Positions 54,112 through 62,237 of a DNA stretch of 64,000 nucleotides are shown piece by piece. The notes beneath the pieces were generated by a model. The model searched no databases and was not told where the DNA came from. It saw only the letters and a list, made by a program, of their open reading frames with translations. Each line of letters begins with the position of its first letter. Within the stretch, counting starts at the first letter, position 1. Source of the DNA: Porticoccaceae bacterium (GTDB lineage: Bacteria; Pseudomonadota; Gammaproteobacteria; Pseudomonadales; Porticoccaceae); contig JAQWIR010000007.1 in the NCBI GenBank assembly GCA_029248755.1, positions 29,166-93,165 on the forward strand, written 5' to 3'. A program made the translations under genes and the position numbers.

Positions 54112-55395
54112 ATGAGTCTCACGCAGCGAATCGTTATTGCCATGTTACTTGGCCTTCTGACTGGGGCTTTTTTAAATGCCATTTTCTCCCTAAACATCCT
54201 ACCTTCAGCAATAGCATTAAATCTTGATAGCCTGTTAGTAAATGGTGTTTTTGATACAGTGGGGCAAATATTTGTCCGCTCATTAAAATTACTAGTAGTC
54301 CCCTTAGTTTTTGTCTCCCTAATCTGTGGAGTCTCATCACTGGGTAATAATTCGCGCATGGGCGCAGTAGCAAGCAAAACAGTTATTTTGTATATGGTGA
54401 CAACAGCCATTGCCATTGCCCTAGCAATTTTTACTGCAGTAATAGTTAAGCCGGGTGTAGGGATAGATTTAGCTATGGCCACAGAATTTGTCGCCAAAGA
54501 AGCCCCACCCCTCAAGCAGACAATAATCAATATATTTCCAAGTAACCCGATCCAATCCATGGCCAATGGGTCCATTCTTCAGGTAATAGTGTTTGCATTA
54601 TTAGTTGGCTTTGCAATATCTCGAGCCGGCGATCAGGGTAAAAGGATTGGAGATTTCTTTAATGATCTCAATACCATTATTATGAAGATGGTAATGATAC
54701 TCATGAGGCTAGCGCCCTACGGCATATTTTGTCTTTTAGCCAAACTATTTGCTGATGTTGGCATCGCAATGATTATGAGTTTAGCCAAGTACTTTTTTAC
54801 AGTTGTGTTTGTCTTGTTACTCCACAGCCTAGGGGTTTATTCAATTATATTTAAAGCTTTTACCGGCCTTAATATTAAAACCTTTTTAAGTAAGCTACGC
54901 CCAGCATTAGCGCTGGCATTTAGTACTGCATCAAGCGGTGCCACCATGCCAGTTACCATGAGAACTGTTGAGCAGCGCATGGGCGTTAGTAAAAGCGTAT
55001 CCTCGTTTACAGTGCCATTAGGTGCCACCATAAATATGGATGGTACAGCCATAATGCAAGGAGTAGCCACAGTATTTATAGCCCAAGCCTACAATATTGG
55101 ATTGGGCTTAGAAGGGTACTTAACCGTTGTGTTGACGGCGACCCTTGCCTCGATTGGGACTGCTGCTGTTCCGGGTGTCGGTTTAGTTATGCTAGTTATG
55201 GTGCTTAATCAGGTCGGTTTACCTGTTGAAGGTATCGGTTTGATTATTGGCGTCGATAGACTGCTAGACATGACTAGAACCGCCACTAATATTACAGGTG
55301 ATGCTATGGTAACCACTGTAGTTGCAAAAAGTGAGGGCCTTTTAAATACAGAGGTATTCAATGACCCGCAAACGTCAGTTGATGAGGCAGTTTAG
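54112..55395 (+). CDS. Dicarboxylate/amino acid:cation symporter (DAACS/SLC1 family)
   Basis: 427 residues, 8 helices plus two re-entrant loops. The family signature SSGATMPVTMR and NMDGTAIMQG are present, as is TRTATNITGDA in the substrate site. The Arg in MTRTATN suggests an acidic substrate, glutamate/aspartate or a C4-dicarboxylate, carried with Na+ or H+. It is followed 8 bases later by pepQ, a sensible pairing for dipeptide and amino acid use. Confidence 0.92.
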   Translation: MSLTQRIVIAMLLGLLTGAFLNAIFSLNILPSAIALNLDSLLVNGVFDTVGQIFVRSLKLLVVPLVFVSLICGVSSLGNNSRMGAVASKTVILYMVTTAIAIALAIFTAVIVKPGVGIDLAMATEFVAKEAPPLKQTIINIFPSNPIQSMANGSILQVIVFALLVGFAISRAGDQGKRIGDFFNDLNTIIMKMVMILMRLAPYGIFCLLAKLFADVGIAMIMSLAKYFFTVVFVLLLHSLGVYSIIFKAFTGLNIKTFLSKLRPALALAFSTASSGATMPVTMRTVEQRMGVSKSVSSFTVPLGATINMDGTAIMQGVATVFIAQAYNIGLGLEGYLTVVLTATLASIGTAAVPGVGLVMLVMVLNQVGLPVEGIGLIIGVDRLLDMTRTATNITGDAMVTTVVAKSEGLLNTEVFNDPQTSVDEAV

Positions 55396-55403
55396 ATCAG
55401 TTT

Positions 55404-56735
55404 ATGAATAGGCTATTAAAAGACCCTACTATCGCTGATTTATTTCAACAGCATATCGAAGAAAAGCGCTGCAGATTTCATAATATTTTAAAGACAACAG
55501 GCTGGGATGAAATTGTTATTGGTTCAGGGAGTGGCAAAGTCCAATTTCAGGACGATATGGCCTATCCATTTAAGGTTAATCCCTACTTTCGAGAATGGAT
55601 GCCCTTAGATAAGCGCAGTAAATGCTTTCTGCGTATTCAATCTAATACCGATAAACCAACACTCTATTTAAACTGCGCAGAGGATATTTGGCACACAGCG
55701 CCACAGGGGTTGCCAGAAGGGTTTTCCGAGCATCTCGAAATTATCGAATATGCCAGTATTGATGGGCTAAAAAAACATCTAGGTAAAACTCAAGATAAAG
55801 CAGTTCTGATAAATGAAACTAACGATCTAGATATATCCGATGCACAGTGGAATCCCGACCAAGTTCTTAACGCAATTGATTTTCAAAGACGCAGCAAAAC
55901 TCCCTACGAACAGGCCTGTGTTCGCCAAGCGACTCAGCTTGCAGTGCCAGCCCATAGGGCAGCCGAGCAAGCCTTTATGGCAGGAGCTTCAGAATTAGAG
56001 ATTGCCAGTGCCTATCTTACAGCCTGTAAATGCAGTGAAAATGAAATGCCCTACGCTATTATTGCCGGTATTAATCAAAATGCGGCCGTACTTCATCATC
56101 ATCAATTAAATAATAAAGCCGTAAAGCCTCGAAGCTTCCTTATTGACGCTGGTGTTCAGTTTAATAACTATGCATCAGATATAACTCGCACCTATGCCTT
56201 CGACAAGGGTAGTGATTTTTCGGCAATGATCAGCACATTAGATTCGGCTCAGCAGCAGTTAGTATCTTATGGAAGCATTGGAAAAAGCCCAATGGATTTG
56301 CAGGTGCTAGCACAGCAAAAAATTGCTCAAATATTAATAGATTTTAATGTATTAAAGGTATCCGTAGAGCAGGCGCTTGAACAAAAAATTATTAATACAT
56401 TCTTTCCTCATGGATTAGGGCATCACCTAGGCTGTAATGTACATGATAAAGGCAGTCGATTAGCTAACCCCGCCGGTGATCTTGTTTCAGCATCAGAAAA
56501 ATACCCAAGTTTGCGAGCCAGTGCTCCAATGGTAGCTAATCAAATTCACACCGTAGAGCCGGGCATATACTTTATCCCGTCGCTCTTAGATAAGTTGCGA
56601 TCAGATCAATCAGAGGCTGTTAATTGGAGCGAGATTAATCATTGGATTCCCTTTGGCGGAATAAGGATAGAAGATAATATTATTTTGCATTCAGATGGCG
56701 ATCTAGAAAACATTACTCGTCTGGCTTTTCAATAA
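55404..56735 (+). CDS. pepQ: Xaa-Pro dipeptidase (M24B)
   Basis: 443 residues. The pita-bread metal site is complete: FLIDAGVQFNNYASDITRTYAF (two Asp), FFPHGLGHHLGCNVHD (His), HTVEPGIYF (Glu) and GGIRIEDNI (Glu). It hydrolyses dipeptides with C-terminal proline. It is in the same operon as the symporter (8-base gap). A 7-bp inverted repeat (GTTCGAG-N7-CTCGAAC, 56764-56784) follows the stop. Confidence 0.94.
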   Translation: MNRLLKDPTIADLFQQHIEEKRCRFHNILKTTGWDEIVIGSGSGKVQFQDDMAYPFKVNPYFREWMPLDKRSKCFLRIQSNTDKPTLYLNCAEDIWHTAPQGLPEGFSEHLEIIEYASIDGLKKHLGKTQDKAVLINETNDLDISDAQWNPDQVLNAIDFQRRSKTPYEQACVRQATQLAVPAHRAAEQAFMAGASELEIASAYLTACKCSENEMPYAIIAGINQNAAVLHHHQLNNKAVKPRSFLIDAGVQFNNYASDITRTYAFDKGSDFSAMISTLDSAQQQLVSYGSIGKSPMDLQVLAQQKIAQILIDFNVLKVSVEQALEQKIINTFFPHGLGHHLGCNVHDKGSRLANPAGDLVSASEKYPSLRASAPMVANQIHTVEPGIYFIPSLLDKLRSDQSEAVNWSEINHWIPFGGIRIEDNIILHSDGDLENITRLAFQ

Positions 56736-57038
56736 TAATACCACCAGCAAATTATAATTCTTGGTTCGAGTAATTCTCTCGAACGCATTAAATACTTACA
56801 TTCTGTAATTTGTTGAAATCGACTCGATAAAGGCAAAGGTTTTAATAAAATCTTAAAGTCTAAAAATAGTTAGAATAATGACAATATTATCATTGCGGTA
56901 AAATTTTCAGCCTCAGAGTCGATAAAATAACCTTAAGTTGCGATTAAAGCGTCGATATAACCCAAGATCGTATTGAATGCATATCAATACCGCACTAAGC
57001 TTATTACACAAAAAACTAATCTAATACTGGGGGTTCAC
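56736..57038. other. 303-bp intergenic region, pepQ to the sugar transporter
   Basis: Non-coding. It contains GTTCGAG-N7-CTCGAAC (56764-56784), a hairpin without T-run, and AATGA-N8-TCATT (56877-56894), a possible operator. No CRP palindrome. An in-frame ATG at 56973 exists but the ribosome site (GGGGG) is placed for the ATG at 57039. Confidence 0.45.
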
Positions 57039-58262
57039 ATGGCAGGTTCAATGCCAAATGATTCATCAACTACATCGTCTGATGAGCAACAAAAAACACA
57101 GACATTTGCATTTATTGCAATGACATGTCTATTTTTCTTTTGGGGATTTATTACCGTACTGAATGATATTTTAATTCCCTTCCTCAAAGACTCCTTTGAC
57201 CTTAACTACACACAGGCAATGCTAGTTCAATTTTGCTTTTTTGGCGCATATTTTATTATTTCGCCATTCGCAGGAAAGTTAATTGACAAAGTTGGCTATC
57301 AGCAGGGAATTGTTCTCGGCTTGTTGACAACATCTATAGGCTGTTTTTTATTTTACCCATCAGCCGACCTTAATGTTTATGAGTTTTTCTTGTTTTCATT
57401 TTTTGTCCTAGCGAGTGGTGTCACTATTCTTCAGGTCGCGGCAAACCCCTATGTAGCTGCACTGGGCCCAGATAAAACTGCAGCTAGTCGACTTAATCTA
57501 GCCCAAGCGGCAAACTCATTAGGCACTACAGTAGGGCCTCTAGTAGGTGCTGCACTTATACTGGGTGTAGTAGCTGCAGATGCATCGGCAGTCCAGGGTC
57601 CATACATCATACTCGGTGTGTTGCTAGTGTTAGTTGCGATTATGTTCCGCTTTATCAAATTACCCAGAATCACCAGTGTAGAAACCGATGAGACTGCCAA
57701 TGATGAAAGCATTTGGGATCGTAGATCACTGGTACTTGGTGCCTTGGCTATCTTCTTATATGTGGGTGGAGAAGTATCTATCGGTAGTTTCTTGGTCAAT
57801 TACTTTGCTGAGAGTTCTATTGGTGGTTTAAGTCATGCTGAAGCCGGTGAAATGGTCGCCTATTACTGGGGTGCAGCAATGATTGGTCGCCTTGTTGGTG
57901 CTGCTGCAATGAACTACGTTGCACCTACCAAATATCTTTCAATAAACGCATTGATTGCAATCGTAATGATTATTGTAAGTATGAATACCACGGGTAGCAC
58001 TGCGATGTGGTCAATACTAGCGGTAGGGTTCTTTAATTCAATCATGTTCCCAACCATTTTTACCCTAGCCGTTAAAGGTCTTGGATCACTAACAAGTAAG
58101 GGATCTGGACTAGTATGTCAGGCTATAGTTGGCGGTGCATTGATACCCCTAATTCAGGGAGTAGCTGCAGACACTATAGGTATACAGTTAAGCTTTATAG
58201 TGCCGATGATGTGCTATATCTATATCGGTTGGTATGCGTTGAGAGGTGCAGATCAAGGCTAG
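57039..58262 (+). CDS. FucP/GluP-type MFS sugar:proton symporter
   Basis: 407 residues from the ATG at 57039, chosen because GGGGG lies 6 bases before it; 22 in-frame residues upstream lack conservation. Twelve helices with the family motifs FFWGFITVLNDILIP, FFGAYFIISPFAGKLIDKVGYQ and LQVAANPYVAALGP. Members take up glucose/galactose or fucose with H+. Next to a GH3 beta-glucosidase, glucose is the likeliest substrate. A strong terminator follows. Confidence 0.9.
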   Translation: MAGSMPNDSSTTSSDEQQKTQTFAFIAMTCLFFFWGFITVLNDILIPFLKDSFDLNYTQAMLVQFCFFGAYFIISPFAGKLIDKVGYQQGIVLGLLTTSIGCFLFYPSADLNVYEFFLFSFFVLASGVTILQVAANPYVAALGPDKTAASRLNLAQAANSLGTTVGPLVGAALILGVVAADASAVQGPYIILGVLLVLVAIMFRFIKLPRITSVETDETANDESIWDRRSLVLGALAIFLYVGGEVSIGSFLVNYFAESSIGGLSHAEAGEMVAYYWGAAMIGRLVGAAAMNYVAPTKYLSINALIAIVMIIVSMNTTGSTAMWSILAVGFFNSIMFPTIFTLAVKGLGSLTSKGSGLVCQAIVGGALIPLIQGVAADTIGIQLSFIVPMMCYIYIGWYALRGADQG

Positions 58263-58287
58263 CAAAAGCTAGTTAATTTGTAATGCT

Positions 58288-58320
58288 AAAAAAGCCTTAA
58301 TGATTTGTTAAGGCTTTTTT
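58288..58320 (+). terminator. Rho-independent terminator after the sugar transporter
   Basis: AAAAAAGCCTTAA / TTAAGGCTTTTTT, 13-bp stem, 7-base loop, T-run. It isolates the transporter from the CRP promoter downstream. Confidence 0.93.
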
Positions 58321-58355
58321 ATAATGTATAAAAATATTTAAAAAATAATTTTTAT

Positions 58356-58405
58356 TGTGACCCAGTTCACATAATTAAAGAGTAGCTTTAGTTATAATTA
58401 CTAGC
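58356..58405 (+). promoter_or_regulatory. Class II CRP-type promoter for a structured RNA
   Basis: TGTGACCCAGTTCACA (58356-58371) is a perfect CRP palindrome (TGTGA-N6-TCACA). TATAAT at 58393-58398 predicts a start at 58405, placing the palindrome centre at -41.5, the classic class II geometry. No usable -35 box is present, fitting activator dependence. Confidence 0.75.
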
Positions 58406-58541
58406 GGAAAGTAATGATAGCCTTGGGATTTCACCAAATTAATGGTGGGGAGTTCTTCTAAATAAAATACCTGTTTTCAGGGAATAAGAAGAGCAGTTCC
58501 AAGGCTGTTACTACCATTCCCCGCCACCATTAAATATTTTT
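58405..58541 (+). ncRNA. Candidate structured RNA with a crossing (pseudoknot-like) helix, CRP-controlled
   Basis: About 137 nt, no ORF. P1: AGTAA plus AGCCTTGG (58410-58426) pairs with CCAAGGCT plus TTACT (58499-58512). Inside it are hairpin CACCA-N6-TGGTG (58432-58447) and a longer arm TCTTCT/AGAAGA (58454-58459 with 58487-58492) capped by CCTG-TTTT-CAGG. Downstream, CCACCATTAA (58524-58533) is the exact complement of TTAATGGTGG (58439-58448), which lies inside P1, so the pairing crosses P1 as a pseudoknot or replaces it. A T-rich tail (TATTTTTATT) follows, so the second pairing could end transcription. It may be a stand-alone sRNA or an attenuator-like leader for the GH3 gene 167 bases on. 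I know no family with this layout. Confidence 0.5.
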
Positions 58542-58707
58542 ATTCCTGATCTAATTTATAGTTATTTTAAGCAATTCAACCTATTGCAAGTACAAGCTAT
58601 CGATTATAAATTGCCTACTAAGGCTAAATTTTGTATTTTCGTTCATCTTGTAGATAAATTGTAAATAGCTACCCTTAATCTAAAATTAAAATAGAGAATA
58701 AAATAAA

Positions 58708-61077
58708 ATGTTAAACAACAGTCTTAAATTACTAATAATCTCGATTTTAATGATAATAGGAGTCCCAGTGAGCGCTGAGTTGGATGAAAAAATCCTGTCA
58801 CAAAAAATTGAGCATCTAGTGTCAAAAATGACATTAGAGGAAAAAGCACTTCTCACTTCAGGAAGAGACGCATGGAGCACCCAGCCCATAGAGCGACTGG
58901 ATATACCCTACATTTGGATGGCTGATGGACCTCATGGTCTTCGTCGGGCACCAACAACAGATACATGGGGCTATGGCAATCAAGCACCAGCCACTTGCTT
59001 CCCTACAGCCTCAGCGTTATCAGCCTCATGGGATATGGAGTTACTACAAGAAGTAGGCGCCGCACTCGGCGTAGAGTCCAATGCATTAGGTGTAGATTTA
59101 TTACTAGGACCCGGTATTAACATTAAGCGCTCACCATTAGCTGGGCGAAATTTTGAATACTTCTCAGAAGACCCAATTCTCTCTGGAAAATTGGGTGCAG
59201 CCTACATTAATGGGGTGCAAAGTCAGGGTGTTGGAGCAACAGCCAAACACTATGTAGCCAATAATGTAGAAACAAAGCGCATGTGGGCAAACTCAAACGT
59301 AGACGAGCGCACATTAAATGAAATCTATATGACGCCATTTGAAATTGCCGTCAAAGAAGCCCAGCCATGGTCAGTTATGGCATGCTACAACAGAGTTCAG
59401 GGCACCTATGGTACAGAATCCCTAAGACTATTAACCGATAAGTTAAAAAATGAATGGGGCTTCAAAGGTTTTGTAGTATCAGATTGGGATGCCGTAGTTG
59501 ATCGTGTTCAAGGTATACGAGCGGGAATGCATTTAGAAATGCCCGGCAAGCCAGCCAGAATAACCAACAAAATGGTTGTTGATGCAGTCAAAAATAATGA
59601 ATTAGACGAGCAACAATTAGATTCAATTGTAAAAGACCTCCTACGTATCGTATTCATGGGCCAAAATGTTAATGATAAGCATGGCGATCAAAAGATTGAT
59701 CAACATCATCAGCTAGCACGCAAAGTTGCAGCAGAAGCTATCACGCTATTAAAAAATACCGAAAAATTGCTCCCAGTCGATGCATCCAAATATAAGAAAA
59801 TCGCAGTGCTCGGTGAGTTTGCAGTTAATCCACGCTATCAAGGCAATGGTAGTTCACAGGTTAAGCCCACCAAGCTAGATAAGTTGATGGATATTATTCG
59901 TCAAGAATATGGTCAAGATATTGAGATTGAATACTCAGCAGGTTATAGCCTAGCCAATGATGATGACCTCTCATTGGTAGAAGCAGCAGTAGCAGTAGCG
60001 GCCGATGCAGATCTAGCACTAGTTATGGCAGGACTGCCATTAAGTTATGAGTCAGAGGGTATTGATCGCACCCATATAGATCTGCCACCCTCTCACAACA
60101 AGCTAATTAGTGCCGTTGCCAAAGCTCAGCCAAATACAGCAGTAATCCTTACCAACGGAAGTGCCATCGCAATGCCTTGGGTTGACCAAGTTTCAGCAAT
60201 TCTTGAAACATGGCTAGGCGGCCAAGCAGGTGCAGGTGCAATCGTCGATGCCGTATTCGGTAAAGTAAACCCATCGGGTAAATTAGCTGAGACATTCCCA
60301 GTTCGTTTAGAGGACAGTCCAGCCTACTTAAATTTCCCCGGCGAAGACGGACAAGTAATTTATGGTGAACGCATGTTTGTCGGCTATAGGTACTACGATA
60401 AGCGCAATATAGAGCCATTATTTCCATTTGGCCACGGTTTATCCTACACCGAGTTTGGGTACAGTGATTTAAAACTATCCGCCACAGAACTAACTGACAA
60501 AGATAAACTAGAGGTTAGCCTAACAGTCACCAATACCGGTAAAGTAAAAGGTAAAGAAGTAATACAGCTTTATGTTGCCGATAAAGAGTCAACGGTTCAG
60601 CGGCCAGTGAAAGAACTAAAAGCCTTCGATAAAGTTGAACTAGAGCCAGGTGAAAGCAAAAGTGTTAACTTTACCCTAAATAAAAGAGACTTCTCCTACT
60701 ACAGTAAAGTCTATGATCGCTGGCTTGCGGAAAGTGGCGAATTTCAAATTTTAGTCGGTTCATCATCTCGCGATATCCGACTCAAGGGTAATTTAAACCT
60801 AAACAATACAGAAAAACTAAATTACACCATGACAATGTTTAGCTTTTTCTCAGAATTTTGGAGTAATCCACAACTTAAGCCCTTACTTATAGAGTTTATG
60901 CCAAACTGGATTAAAGCAATGACACCGGCAGGAAAACCAATTGAAGAAGCTAAAATTGAAGATTTTCTCCAACAACAACCCCTCATAAAATTCCCATACT
61001 TCACAGGTGGAGAAGTTGATGAGCAAAAAATTAAGGCATTTGTTGAGCAAATCAATCAGTTAACATTTAACCCATAA
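58708..61077 (+). CDS. bglX: Periplasmic GH3 beta-glucosidase
   Basis: 789 residues. Signal peptide to about residue 22 (MIIGVPVSA). The GH3 N-terminal barrel has MADGPHGLR, GPGINIKRSPLAGRNFEYFSEDP, AKHYVANN and the nucleophile D259 in FVVSDWDAV; the second alpha/beta domain starts near 345 (ITLLKNTEKLLPVD), and the FnIII-like domain is at about 610-690. A roughly 100-residue helical tail follows, unusual in length. It would release glucose from beta-linked gluco-oligosaccharides, with the glucose taken up by the transporter upstream. A CRP-controlled RNA lies in its leader region. Confidence 0.93.
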   Translation: MLNNSLKLLIISILMIIGVPVSAELDEKILSQKIEHLVSKMTLEEKALLTSGRDAWSTQPIERLDIPYIWMADGPHGLRRAPTTDTWGYGNQAPATCFPTASALSASWDMELLQEVGAALGVESNALGVDLLLGPGINIKRSPLAGRNFEYFSEDPILSGKLGAAYINGVQSQGVGATAKHYVANNVETKRMWANSNVDERTLNEIYMTPFEIAVKEAQPWSVMACYNRVQGTYGTESLRLLTDKLKNEWGFKGFVVSDWDAVVDRVQGIRAGMHLEMPGKPARITNKMVVDAVKNNELDEQQLDSIVKDLLRIVFMGQNVNDKHGDQKIDQHHQLARKVAAEAITLLKNTEKLLPVDASKYKKIAVLGEFAVNPRYQGNGSSQVKPTKLDKLMDIIRQEYGQDIEIEYSAGYSLANDDDLSLVEAAVAVAADADLALVMAGLPLSYESEGIDRTHIDLPPSHNKLISAVAKAQPNTAVILTNGSAIAMPWVDQVSAILETWLGGQAGAGAIVDAVFGKVNPSGKLAETFPVRLEDSPAYLNFPGEDGQVIYGERMFVGYRYYDKRNIEPLFPFGHGLSYTEFGYSDLKLSATELTDKDKLEVSLTVTNTGKVKGKEVIQLYVADKESTVQRPVKELKAFDKVELEPGESKSVNFTLNKRDFSYYSKVYDRWLAESGEFQILVGSSSRDIRLKGNLNLNNTEKLNYTMTMFSFFSEFWSNPQLKPLLIEFMPNWIKAMTPAGKPIEEAKIEDFLQQQPLIKFPYFTGGEVDEQKIKAFVEQINQLTFNP

Positions 61078-61080
61078 AAC

Positions 61081-61121
61081 TTGTGGCAACAATGTGCTTA
61101 ACAATCTCATTGTTGCCGCAA
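61081..61121 (+). terminator. Strong stem-loop at the 3' end of the GH3 gene
   Basis: TTGTGGCAACAATG pairs with CATTGTTGCCGCAA over 14 bp (one G-U), 13-base loop, 4 bases past the stop codon. No T-run follows, so it may be a transcript-stabilising end rather than an intrinsic terminator. Confidence 0.6.
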
Positions 61122-61207
61122 ATATTCTGCTATTAATGTGCGCCTGGTTATAGAGCTATCTAAAACTTTTATCTTAATCCGAATAATTTTAAGAAATTTG
61201 CTAAAAC

Positions 61208-61257
61208 TGTGAACTGCATCACACTTTCTAATTAAAATATGGTCTATCTTGAAAGAA
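61208..61257 (+). promoter_or_regulatory. Second class II CRP-type promoter, in front of a small RNA
   Basis: TGTGAACTGCATCACA (61208-61223), again a perfect TGTGA-N6-TCACA. TATCTT at 61245-61250 predicts a start at 61257, with the palindrome centred exactly at -41.5, the same geometry as the promoter at 58356. Confidence 0.68.
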
Positions 61258-61345
61258 GTACACAGTGTTTAGATTTGAACATTAATTCACAGTGAGTAGT
61301 AGCATTGCTTCCTGCTTTGATGCCCCTTTCGAGGGGCAAATTTTT
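61257..61345 (+). ncRNA. Candidate CRP-activated small RNA (about 89 nt)
   Basis: No ORF or downstream gene on this strand; the next gene is on the minus strand and convergent. The RNA ends in a near-perfect intrinsic terminator. A pyrimidine-rich stretch TTGCTTCCTGCTTTG (61305-61319) could pair with Shine-Dalgarno sequences, as in Hfq-type sRNAs; two near-identical 9-base palindromes (ACACAGTGT and TCACAGTGA) lie in its 5' half. The alternative, a 3' extension of the GH3 mRNA, is less likely because that gene has its own 3' stem-loop. Confidence 0.55.
61321..61345 (+). terminator. UUCG-tetraloop terminator of the candidate small RNA
   Basis: TGCCCCT-TTCG-AGGGGCA then AAT5. A 7-bp GC-rich stem with an extra-stable UUCG loop and a T-run on the plus strand only. 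Confidence 0.88.
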
Positions 61346-61390
61346 ACCGATACAAACCGATACAAGAAAGATTTAAGGGGTGATAAAAAT

Positions 61391-61798
61391 TTAGTGTTTG
61401 CTACAGTAATTCTCCCAGACTATTTCGCCTAGAAGATATTTTAATTTAGGAACTAACTTATCAATAGAAATGGATTTTACGAAATAACCACTAATATCAA
61501 GTTCTCTAGTACCATTGATAATCTCACTTTTCTCTGCAGACAAAACAACAATAGGGATGGGATTATTTTTTCCAGTAAGCTTCTCACGTTTTCTAACAAT
61601 TTTTATAAATTCAATTCCATCGACAATGGGCATACTTAAGTCGGTCAGAATTAAATCACAGTGACGAATAGTTAATAGTTCTAGAGCTTGTTGGCCATTT
61701 TCAGCGGGGATGCATTTAAGGCCATGTGATTCCAATGTGGCTACGATAATAGTTCGGCTCAATCGTTCATCTTCGACGACAAGAATCGTTCTTTTCAC
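61391..61798 (-). CDS. Stand-alone response-regulator receiver protein (second of tandem pair)
   Basis: 135 residues, GTG start behind AGAGG. A single CheY-like receiver domain: VVEDERL (acidic pair), LILTDLSMP with the phospho-Asp near residue 56, VLSAEKS and the conserved Lys in YFVKS. There is no output domain and no kinase nearby, so it may relay phosphate or act by protein contact. It is a close paralogue of the gene 55 bases upstream. Confidence 0.9.
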   Translation of the reverse strand: MKRTILVVEDERLSRTIIVATLESHGLKCIPAENGQQALELLTIRHCDLILTDLSMPIVDGIEFIKIVRKREKLTGKNNPIPIVVLSAEKSEIINGTRELDISGYFVKSISIDKLVPKLKYLLGEIVWENYCSKH

Positions 61799-61853
61799 GA
61801 ATTATGAACCTCTAATGGGTGATCAATTTAAATAGGTATTTGGGCATTAAGCA

Positions 61854-62237
61854 TTAGCTAATAATTTCAAGTAATTGCTTAATTTTTGGTACTAATTTAT
61901 CAATCGGTTCTTTCTTAATAAAGTATCCACTAATATTCAAAGCTACAGCGGAATCTATCATTTCACCTTCCTCCGCAGATAGCACAACGATAGGTACATC
62001 CTTATTAATTGCGAGCTGATTTTCACCACTTCGTATAGCTTTTATTAAATCTAATCCATTGAGAACTGGCATTCTTAAGTCAGTAAGAATTAAGCCGCAT
62101 TCTAGGGTACTCAACATTTTCAATGCCTCTCGACCATTTTCTGCAGAAATACAATGTAATCCATGAGCCTTCAAGGTAGCTAAGATAATAGTTCTACTGA
62201 GTTTCTCATCTTCAACAACAAGTATAGTTTTGTTCAT
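61854..62237 (-). CDS. Stand-alone response-regulator receiver protein (first of tandem pair)
   Basis: 127 residues from the ATG at 62237 (MNKTILVVEDEKLSRTII), which aligns with the paralogue; a TTG at 62264 is in frame but adds nine unaligned residues. The phospho-Asp lies in LILTDLRMP, with VLSAEEGE and Lys in YFIKKEP. About half the residues match the neighbour, implying an older tandem duplication. No output domain. Confidence 0.9.
   Translation of the reverse strand: MNKTILVVEDEKLSRTIILATLKAHGLHCISAENGREALKMLSTLECGLILTDLRMPVLNGLDLIKAIRSGENQLAINKDVPIVVLSAEEGEMIDSAVALNISGYFIKKEPIDKLVPKIKQLLEIIS

Noticed and set aside
54093-54575. 160-codon antisense frame opposite the symporter gene
   Set aside because: Fully inside a well-supported SLC1-family gene on the other strand; a coding shadow.
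56973-57038. Upstream ATG giving 22 more residues to the sugar transporter
   Set aside because: The GGGGG ribosome site is positioned for the ATG at 57039, and the added residues do not resemble transporter N-termini.
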